This document shows positions 1 to 4,098 of a stretch of 5,023 nt of DNA, piece by piece. The notes under the pieces were generated by a model. The model was not told the DNA's origin and ran no database searches. It saw only the letters and a program-made list of their open reading frames with translations. The DNA is taken from assembly GCA_937914725.1 (NCBI GenBank), contig CALDMJ010000137.1, positions 1 to 5,023 on the forward strand, read 5' to 3'. Origin of the DNA: an uncultured Clostridia bacterium. GTDB taxonomy: Bacteria; Bacillota; Clostridia; Christensenellales; UBA1242. How positions within the stretch are numbered: position 1 is the stretch's first letter; every line of letters begins with the position of its first letter. Position numbers and translations under genes: made by a program.

Positions 1-8
1 TTCTCCTT
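1..8 (-). promoter_or_regulatory. Ribosome binding site of a gene beginning left of the window
   Basis: Read on the minus strand, the first eight bases are AAGGAGAA, a near-perfect Shine-Dalgarno sequence. They lie about 20 bases downstream of a good minus-strand promoter (31-59). The start codon must lie just beyond position 1, so the next gene to the left is also on the minus strand. Its product cannot be seen. Confidence 0.6.
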
Positions 9-30
9 ATTTTTCTTGATTTTCACGTTT

Positions 31-59
31 ATTTTACCACATTTGTCAAAAAATACCAA
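31..59 (-). promoter_or_regulatory. Sigma-A type promoter with extended -10, minus strand
   Basis: On the minus strand the -35 is TTGGTA (54-59), followed by a 17-base spacer and the -10 TAAAAT (31-36). The -10 is preceded by TGTGG, giving an extended -10 (TGn) motif. Transcription would start near position 24 and run into the AAGGAGAA ribosome binding site at 1-8. A TTGACA (44-49) also lies in the spacer but is only 7 bases from the -10, too close to serve it. The promoter separates the off-window gene from the aldolase gene upstream, so that gene can be expressed independently. Confidence 0.6.
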
Positions 60-153
60 ATGTTTTTTGTTAAATGCGTCTTTTGCAAATAAAGTCCTTT
101 CTTTTTATTATGCTAGCGCGGTCAATCTAAATTTGTGTCCCGAATGTTGTAAG

Positions 154-217
154 TCTCATTCCGGAGATTTCTCTGCTTCGGCGCGGGCTGACGCCTCCGC
201 CTTTGTGCGAAATGACG
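154..217. repeat. REP-like imperfect palindromic intergenic element
   Basis: A GC-rich island of about 64 bp sits in AT-rich DNA just downstream of the aldolase gene. Its ends are imperfect inverted repeats: TCTCATTCCG on the left and CGAAATGACG on the right (7 of 10 positions pair by hand). The interior has further short GC inverted repeats such as GGCG/CGCC. Outward-facing GTCATTC-type ends are typical of dispersed REP/MITE-like elements in many bacterial genomes. A second sequence with a GTCATTC end is at 3779. It may also help end aldolase transcription, but it has no U-run. Mobility is an inference. Confidence 0.4.
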
Positions 218-255
218 ATGCGGATACTTCACTTACCATTTTAATAATGTAAAAA

Positions 256-1191
256 TCATTCGGCTTTGTTTGAACTGCAAAGGACGTTGCGCATTTTCGA
301 TTTGATTAGTTCTTTTACATCTTCGCGCGCTGGTTGCAAGTAGTCGCGTGGCGAAAATTTTTCAGGGTGTTCGACAAGCGTTTTGCGCACGCTTGCTGTG
401 AATGCAACGCGCAAGTCGGTATCGCAATTGATTTTGCACACATTTGTTGTTTGTGCCGCTTGCTTCAAAAGTTCTTCCGAAACGCCTTTTGCGCCTGTCA
501 TCACGCCGCCGTATTTTGTGATTTGTTCGATTTTGTCTTGCGGAACACTGCTCGCGCCGTGCAAGACGATAGGATATCCCCTCAAGCGGTCTTCAATTTG
601 ATGCAAGATGTCAAATCTAAGTTTTGCTTCGCCCTTGAACTTATACGCGCCGTGGCTTGTTCCAATTGCGACGGCGAGTGAGTCGACGCCCGTTGTATTG
701 ACAAAGTATTGTGCTTCTTGTGGGTCGGTGAACATTGCGTCCGCATTTTTTACTTTGACGTCATCTTCAATGCCCGCGAGGCGTCCAAGTTCGCCCTCGA
801 CGGACGCGTCGTACTTACGGCAAATTTCGACAACTTTAGATGTAATTTCAATGTTTTCATTGAATGGTTTGCTGCTGCCGTCAATCATAATTGAGTTGAA
901 GCCAATATCAAGCGCTGCTTGCACTGCTTCAATTGTTTTGCCGTGGTCAAGGTGCAGCGCGATAGGAACGCTCGCGTCCTCCATAACCGCTTGAATGAGT
1001 CTACGCAAGAACTTTGGCGAAACAATTTTGAAGGCTGATTCGCTCACCGCCAAAATGACGGGTGATTTTTCTTCATTTGCCGCGTCAACAATCGCGCGCA
1101 ACATTGTCATATTTGAAAAATTAAATGCGCCTATCGCATAATTGCCAAGCAGCGCGTTTTTTAACATTGTTCTTTCAGAATGTAAATTCAT
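256..1191 (-). CDS. fba: Class II fructose-1,6-bisphosphate aldolase
   Basis: This 311-residue cytosolic enzyme should cleave fructose-1,6-bisphosphate to dihydroxyacetone phosphate and glyceraldehyde-3-phosphate (and the reverse) in glycolysis and gluconeogenesis. It is a zinc-dependent TIM barrel. Family motifs appear in order: LHLDHGKT at 79-86 with catalytic Asp82 and zinc ligand His83; SIMIDGS at 100-106; VEGELG at 131-136; FTDP at 154-157; AIGTSHGAYK at 175-184 with zinc ligand His180; IVLHGASSVP at 208-217 with zinc ligand His211; and the phosphate-binding KINCDTDLR at 253-261. Length is normal and no key residue is missing. The first ATG is chosen because GGAG lies 8 bases upstream; the ATG at codon 9 has a much weaker site. 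It has its own promoter (1291-1319) and seems monocistronic. Related tagatose-bisphosphate aldolases share these motifs, so substrate is known only by family. Confidence 0.95.
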   Translation of the reverse strand: MNLHSERTMLKNALLGNYAIGAFNFSNMTMLRAIVDAANEEKSPVILAVSESAFKIVSPKFLRRLIQAVMEDASVPIALHLDHGKTIEAVQAALDIGFNSIMIDGSSKPFNENIEITSKVVEICRKYDASVEGELGRLAGIEDDVKVKNADAMFTDPQEAQYFVNTTGVDSLAVAIGTSHGAYKFKGEAKLRFDILHQIEDRLRGYPIVLHGASSVPQDKIEQITKYGGVMTGAKGVSEELLKQAAQTTNVCKINCDTDLRVAFTASVRKTLVEHPEKFSPRDYLQPAREDVKELIKSKMRNVLCSSNKAE

Positions 1192-1290
1192 AATTTCATC
1201 TCCATTTTAGTTTGGTTTATTAACTTGATTGCGACATTGTTTTATCAATATGTTACAAACTATTTAACTAACCTAATATTTTCAGTTTGT

Positions 1291-1319
1291 ATTATACCAA
1301 ACCTTATCACAAAACACAA
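1291..1319 (-). promoter_or_regulatory. Promoter of the aldolase gene (extended -10)
   Basis: On the minus strand TTGTGT (1314-1319, weak -35, 3 of 6 consensus bases) is followed by exactly 17 bases and a perfect TATAAT (1291-1296). TGG just before TATAAT supplies the extended -10 element, which offsets the poor -35. Transcription would begin near 1284 and give an AT-rich leader of about 93 nt before the aldolase ATG at 1191. No riboswitch-like fold is evident in that leader by eye. Confidence 0.65.
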
Positions 1320-1534
1320 CTGTTTTGAAACGCATCTCATTATTCTTAATAATTAAACTTTATGCCGTTTAAACTATAAATTTGTCTAATTCTTATTCAC
1401 TTTTGTTTTTTATTCATTTCTTCATTGTTTTTTATTCGCTTTTTTCAAAATACATCATAATTGCTTATAATTATAATACATTGTTTTATTTCAATTGTAT
1501 TAATTTTATTACCTACAAAGAACCATCCCATAGC
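1320..1534. other. AT-rich intergenic stretch without a visible gene
   Basis: Between the aldolase promoter and the terminator of the TasA-like gene the DNA is strongly AT-rich. It contains only short low-complexity reading frames without ribosome binding sites. TATAAT hexamers occur at 1466-1471 and 1472-1477 on the plus strand, but no -35 partner or downstream plus-strand gene goes with them. An 8-bp palindrome GTTTAAAC lies near 1368. No RNA gene is recognised. Confidence 0.5.
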
Positions 1535-1559
1535 AAAAAAACGCATAGTTTCCTATGCG
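1535..1559 (-). terminator. Intrinsic terminator of the TasA-like gene
   Basis: On the minus strand CGCATAG (1553-1559) and CTATGCG (1542-1548) form a perfect 7-bp stem closed by a GAAA tetraloop, followed by seven T (1535-1541). It sits about 38 bases after the TAA stop of the gene at 1597-2268. The plus strand also has a short T-run after the hairpin, so weak bidirectional action is possible, but the minus orientation is clearly the better one. Confidence 0.85.
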
Positions 1560-1596
1560 CTTTTAATTGCGTCTAAAAATCAGTCAAACTTAACTA

Positions 1597-2268
1597 TTAG
1601 ACAGTTGTTCCTGAGCCATAAGCAGTTGTCCATTCTGCTGGAGCAGTTGTCCAAACTTGCTTTGCAGCACCGTTTGCGTGTTGGATTGCTTCGACAACAA
1701 CATTGACCGCATATGTCTTATTAGCGTCAGTGTTTGTAAGTGAGGTTGGCACTGTTATGGATGTGACAAAGTCGTGAGAATCTCCCGCTTTGAACACGCC
1801 ACCATAATAGTAGTAGTTGTCTTCGCCTTTTGTCCAACCGCTTGCAGTGACAACATCAACGTTGACTGTTGCTGAGTCAGTGTTTGTGAGTGTCACTTTA
1901 GCACGCACAACTGAGTCGGAAGTTGATGCTGGCTGTGCGACTGCGATTGCTTGGTCGTAGACTGTCCCCGGCATTGCAGCGCCGCTAAACGTCAAAGTCG
2001 TTGCAGTTGCCCCGCCTTGCGTGACGCCGATTGTTACAGGATTACCAAGGGTAATTGTACCCGCAACATCCGCGCTGCCTGTGAAGAATGCGCCTGTCAA
2101 TCCAAGCACGACAGACGCCACCAACAACATTGAAAGCGCGATAATTGCAAATGTCGTACCACTCATCCCGCGAGACTTAACTTGCGTTGCTTGGCCATTA
2201 TTTGCGCCGTCGCTTGCCACATTGTTGTTTTGCGCGCCGCTTTTGGGTTTACGATTGTTGCTCTCCAT
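1597..2268 (-). CDS. TasA/camelysin-like SipW-dependent surface protein
   Basis: This 223-residue protein is probably exported and may build fibres or coat the cell, as TasA and CalY do in Bacillus. Residues 1-37 form a hydrophilic N-terminal extension rich in Asn, Gln and Ala, with basic KSRGMSG just before the membrane segment. Residues 39-60 are a hydrophobic helix, followed by GAFFTGSADVAGTITLG (59-75), resembling the SipW-type cleavage zone in which an aromatic pair follows the helix. The rest is a beta-rich domain with VRAKVTLTNTDSATVNVDV (121-139), a YYYYGG(V)FKAGD motif (152-163) and VNVVVEAIQHAN (188-199), the latter two typical of TasA-related proteins. GGAG lies close upstream of the ATG, supporting this start over Met35. 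No sipW-like peptidase gene is in the window. It has its own terminator and probably its own promoter. The class is well supported; exact role is not. Confidence 0.7.
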   Translation of the reverse strand: MESNNRKPKSGAQNNNVASDGANNGQATQVKSRGMSGTTFAIIALSMLLVASVVLGLTGAFFTGSADVAGTITLGNPVTIGVTQGGATATTLTFSGAAMPGTVYDQAIAVAQPASTSDSVVRAKVTLTNTDSATVNVDVVTASGWTKGEDNYYYYGGVFKAGDSHDFVTSITVPTSLTNTDANKTYAVNVVVEAIQHANGAAKQVWTTAPAEWTTAYGSGTTV

Positions 2269-2289
2269 ATCTCTCTCCTTATTAGTTTA

Positions 2290-2315
2290 GACAAGGAAAG
2301 GCTTGCTTTCTTGTC
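2290..2315 (-). promoter_or_regulatory. Hairpin in the leader of the TasA-like mRNA
   Basis: On the minus strand GACAAGAAAG (2306-2315) pairs with CTTTCCTTGTC (2290-2300), giving ten base pairs with a single bulged base and a 5-base loop. It lies about 22 bases before the start codon, just upstream of the GGAGAG ribosome binding site. There is no U-run, so it is not an ordinary terminator. It could stabilise the mRNA 5' end or be an operator; the function is inferred. Confidence 0.4.
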
Positions 2316-2343
2316 AAACATATTTTGGCTGATTTGCCCCCTT

Positions 2344-2371
2344 TTTATACATAAAAAACTCCTTTTGCAAA
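2344..2371 (-). promoter_or_regulatory. Possible promoter of the TasA-like gene
   Basis: The minus strand has TTTGCA (2366-2371), a 16-base spacer and TATAAA (2344-2349). Each box matches the sigma-A consensus only partly (4 and 5 of 6). The predicted start near 2337 would give a leader of about 70 nt that includes the hairpin at 2290-2315. It would diverge from the tRNA promoter at 2430-2458. In such AT-rich DNA a chance match is quite possible. Confidence 0.25.
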
Positions 2372-2429
2372 AAAAATTCCATACTTTTTGTGGATTAAAA
2401 AACTTTCGACAAAAATATTTTGTAAAAGG

Positions 2430-2458
2430 TAGACAAAATGACAAAAAAAGTGTATAAT
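2430..2458 (+). promoter_or_regulatory. Promoter of the tRNA-Arg gene
   Basis: TAGACA (2430-2435, 5 of 6 matches to the -35 consensus), a 17-base spacer and a perfect TATAAT (2453-2458). Transcription would start near 2465, about a dozen bases before the mature tRNA 5' end at 2477. This is the strongest promoter in the window by consensus, as expected for a stable RNA. Confidence 0.8.
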
Positions 2459-2476
2459 ACTTGTATAAATAAATAT

Positions 2477-2553
2477 GCTTTCGTAACTCAACTGGATAGA
2501 GTGCTTGGCTTCGAACCAAGAAGTTGCGGGTTCGAGTCCTGCCGAGAGCACCA
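2477..2553 (+). tRNA. tRNA-Arg, anticodon UCG, CCA encoded
   Basis: A full 77-base cloverleaf can be drawn by hand. The acceptor stem pairs GCTTTCG (2477-2483) with CGAGAGC (2543-2549) with one G-U pair. The D arm is ACTC/GAGT. The anticodon stem is CTTGG/CCAAG around the loop CTTCGAA, placing anticodon TCG at 2511-2513 after the invariant T33. The variable loop has 5 bases. The T arm is GCGGG-TTCGAGT-CCTGC with one G-U pair. Discriminator A2550 and CCA (2551-2553) end the gene. An A in the D loop after GG (A20) is a known arginine identity element. UCG reads the CGA codon, and other CGN codons if U34 is suitably modified. It stands alone, with its own promoter and terminator. Confidence 0.95.
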
Positions 2554-2570
2554 AAAGCCATTTGAATTGC

Positions 2571-2600
2571 AAAGTCTCAAAATTGCTGAGACTTTTTTTT
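2571..2600 (+). terminator. Intrinsic terminator of the tRNA unit
   Basis: AAAGTCTCA (2571-2579) pairs with TGAGACTTT (2587-2595) around a 7-base loop, and the T-run continues to 2600 (eight T from 2593). It lies 17 bases after the tRNA CCA end, so the tRNA is transcribed alone and not with the DUF11 gene downstream. Confidence 0.9.
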
Positions 2601-2834
2601 GTTAAAATCAGGTCATATCAATATTATTCCAATTAAATTGATACCTTAATAGGCACGCATTAATTTAAACACAAAACATTAATCTTAAATGAACGGAGAA
2701 AGTTTTTAGATTTCTTTCGTTTTTGTTATAAAAAATCTTGCAAGTGATTTTAATTTAACAATTAATGGCGAAAGCGCATAAGATGGTAGCAGGTAAATAT
2801 TAACAATCGCATACAACAAACTAAGAGGAAAAAG

Positions 2835-3497
2835 ATGGCAGATGATATACTATTAAAAGTACGCACGGGCTCAAAAGACGTGGTTATGGCGGGCGATACT
2901 GTCAACCAAACGCTGACACTCACAAACCGCTCAAGTTATGTGATTTGGAACGCTCAAGTGGTGGACACTTTTAGTGACGGCGTTTCTTTTGTGGCAAATT
3001 CGGTGCAAATTGACGGCAAATCGTACACGGGGTACGACCCAGTGGCTGGTTTCGAACTCCCATACACGATCAATGCTAACAGTAGCGCGACTATAACATA
3101 TAAGATACTGATAGGCGAGAATGCGCCCAAAAATATGTCAGTTTATTCACTTGTTTCGTACCGCGCAAACGGCATAACGTACGAAAATGAGAAGTCTACA
3201 ACTTATAGTTTGGAACTTGCAAGCGGCGACATAACCGTCACAAAAACAAACAACAAGCCGGTTGTGATTGCGGGCGACACACTGACATACCAAGTTGTCT
3301 TGGACAATATCGGCACATCAAAACACACAAACGTATCGTTTCGCGACCCATTGCCCGAACACACGCAGTTTGTGGCGGGGTCACTTGCGATTGACGGCAT
3401 TAAACAGCCCGAACTTGACCCGAATGTGGGGTTCACGCTTGCGGACATTCCTGCCAAATCGCAAGTGACCCTCACCTTTGATGTAACCATCACTTAG
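2835..3497 (+). CDS. Two-repeat DUF11 (Ig-like) protein without signal peptide
   Basis: This 220-residue protein consists of two tandem DUF11-type beta-sandwich repeats. Repeat 1 spans about residues 5-125 and repeat 2 about 131-220. Both carry the family signature: a V-x-AGDT opening (VVMAGDTV at 16-23, VVIAGDTL at 143-150), an LTN/LDN strand, a D-(T/P) stretch, F-VA-(N/G)S(V/L)-IDG (52-61, 179-188), DP-(V)GF-L (68-75, 195-202) and an (I/L)T(Y/F) strand. The start is supported by AAGAGG six bases before ATG. No signal peptide, membrane segment, LPXTG or other anchor is visible, although most DUF11 proteins are surface-exposed. Repeat 2 ends at TLTFDVTIT, roughly 25-30 residues short of the equivalent end of repeat 1, and the TAG stop directly abuts the 94-bp tandem repeat. 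Binding or structural roles are possible but unproven. Confidence 0.8.
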   Translation: MADDILLKVRTGSKDVVMAGDTVNQTLTLTNRSSYVIWNAQVVDTFSDGVSFVANSVQIDGKSYTGYDPVAGFELPYTINANSSATITYKILIGENAPKNMSVYSLVSYRANGITYENEKSTTYSLELASGDITVTKTNNKPVVIAGDTLTYQVVLDNIGTSKHTNVSFRDPLPEHTQFVAGSLAIDGIKQPELDPNVGFTLADIPAKSQVTLTFDVTIT

Positions 3498-3685
3498 TCG
3501 GGTGCGATAGCGCACGGCTACAGGTACTATCCCTACAAGTAAAATATTTTAGTCGACGGCGCAGTTGCTCGCATTCTACTTATTATATCTCTCGGGTGCG
3601 ATAGCGCACGGCTGCAGGTACTATCCCTACAAGTAAAATATTTTAGTCGACGGCGCAGTTATTCGCATTCTATATAATTTGTCTC
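3498..3685. repeat. Two tandem 94-bp direct repeats next to the DUF11 stop codon
   Basis: Unit 1 is 3498-3591 and unit 2 is 3592-3685, exactly 94 bp each with no gap. By hand they match at about 86 of 94 positions; the first 69 bases differ once, and most differences are in the AT-rich tail. Each unit contains a hairpin GTGCG-ATAG-CGCAC, then GGCTACAGGT (GGCTGCAGGT in unit 2), the perfect 12-bp palindrome TAAAATATTTTA, and the palindrome GTCGAC. Unit 1 begins at the base after the DUF11 TAG stop. A shorter, degraded third copy follows. No convincing coding frame runs through the units. What the repeat does is unknown. Confidence 0.9.
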
Positions 3686-3737
3686 CCGATAAGGGATAGC
3701 CCCGCAGTCACAGGTTTGGTTGCTACTATAATAAAAT
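3686..3737. repeat. Degenerate partial third copy of the 94-bp repeat
   Basis: The two 94-bp units are followed without a gap by a sequence with the same order of parts. It has a GGG-ATAG-CCC mini-hairpin where the full units have GTGCG-ATAG-CGCAC, then GTCACAGGT in place of GCTACAGGT, then CTA and AAAATA. The rest of the unit (GTCGAC and the tail) is missing. The match is weak and was aligned by eye, so this is a tentative call. Confidence 0.4.
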
Positions 3738-3778
3738 AAAACAACTTTGCCAAAATGGGTGTCAGTACTAAATCTATT

Positions 3779-3837
3779 GTCATTCAGAGCGAAGATCAAA
3801 CCCGCGTAGTAGGGTTTTAGAGCGTAGGAATCTCGCG
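3779..3837. repeat. Composite REP-like element with GTCATTC end
   Basis: It begins with GTCATTCAGAGCGAAGAT (3779 onward), which resembles the ends of dispersed GTCATTC-type bacterial elements. It then holds a hairpin AAACCC (3798-3803) / GGGTTT (3812-3817), and ends with AGAGCGTAGGAATCTCGCG. The motif AGAGCG(A/T)AG recurs in direct orientation on both sides of the hairpin, as if two half-elements had joined. It shares the GTCATTC-type end with the element at 154-217. Dispersal in the genome is inferred. Confidence 0.4.
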
Positions 3838-3901
3838 AACTGCGTGCCACGCGTGCGGTATCGCGCCCTCAGGCTTCAACGGCGGCAGCATATAAATAAA
3901 A

Positions 3902-3926
3902 GGTACATAGCAAATAACTATGTACC
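3902..3926 (-). terminator. Intrinsic terminator for the RsgI-like gene
   Basis: GGTACATAG (3902-3910) and CTATGTACC (3918-3926) form a perfect 9-bp stem with a 7-base loop. On the minus strand the stem is followed by TTTTATTTATA, a reasonable though interrupted U-tract. On the plus strand it is followed by AAAAC, which would not terminate. The minus-strand gene ends at 4090, so the mRNA would have a 3' tail of about 165 nt, which is long. Confidence 0.6.
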
Positions 3927-3962
3927 AAAACTTATATAGTGCCACCCAATAAAACCACAGCA

Positions 3963-4003
3963 GCGGCCTATGCCGCCCAAACCTGTAGCAGTGCGCTCAC
4001 GCC
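3963..4003 (-). repeat. Inverted partial copy of the hairpin-GCTACAGGT core
   Basis: On the minus strand GCG-TGAG-CGC followed by ACTGCTACAGGT (3981-4003) repeats the order of the 94-bp unit: a hairpin with a four-base loop, then GCTACAGGT. GCGCAC and GCTACAGGT are shared exactly. ACAGGTTTGG is also shared with the degenerate plus-strand copy near 3710. It is followed by a second hairpin, GCGGC-CTAT-GCCGC on the plus strand (3963-3976). It suggests that the repeat family extends on both strands across this intergenic region. The alignment is short and made by eye. Confidence 0.35.
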
Positions 4004-4084
4004 AACGAGAGACACACTAAATAGGATGTGGGCAGGTGCGCCGTCGTCACGAGCAATTTAGCCGTAGGAACAGTACTTGCAACT

Positions 4085-4098
4085 GTGGCTTATGCCAC
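4085..4098 (-). other. Short hairpin over the stop codon of the RsgI-like gene
   Basis: GTGGC (4085-4089) and GCCAC (4094-4098) form a 5-bp stem with a four-base loop (TTAT on the plus strand). The TAA stop (4090-4092) lies in the loop. It has no U-run. Its design (5-bp GC stem, four-base loop containing TAT) resembles the hairpin at 3963-3976 and those in the 94-bp repeats. It could arise by chance. Confidence 0.3.

Noticed and set aside
16..252. Plus-strand 78-codon reading frame
   Set aside because: It starts with TTG without a ribosome binding site, runs through the minus-strand promoter and the REP-like element, and has no recognisable domain.
334..994. Several plus-strand reading frames opposite the aldolase gene
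   Set aside because: They are antisense shadows of a complete, motif-perfect aldolase and lack start signals of their own.
1382..1706. Two AT-rich plus-strand reading frames rich in Phe, Tyr and Ile
   Set aside because: Low-complexity composition, no ribosome binding site, and both run through the terminator at 1535-1559; one runs into the TasA-like gene on the other strand.
2163..2572. Minus-strand reading frames with a peptide like SAGLEPATSWFEAK
   Set aside because: This is the translated antisense of the tRNA-Arg gene, a well-known spurious protein pattern.
2477..2600. tRNA gene used as a phage or island attachment site
   Set aside because: No second copy of the tRNA 3' end and no integrase gene were found in the window.
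3203..3493. Minus-strand 96-codon frame
   Set aside because: It lies entirely opposite the DUF11 gene, whose domain signatures make the plus strand the coding one.
3498..3685. Diversity-generating retroelement template/variable repeat pair
   Set aside because: The differences between units are not restricted to adenines, the units are adjacent and outside the coding frame, and no reverse transcriptase is in view.
3498..3740. CRISPR array
   Set aside because: Units are 94 bp, contiguous, with no unique spacers and only two good copies.
3659..3850. Minus-strand 63-codon frame
   Set aside because: It spans the tail of the 94-bp repeat, the degenerate copy and the REP-like element, with no ribosome binding site seen; best explained as translated repeat DNA.
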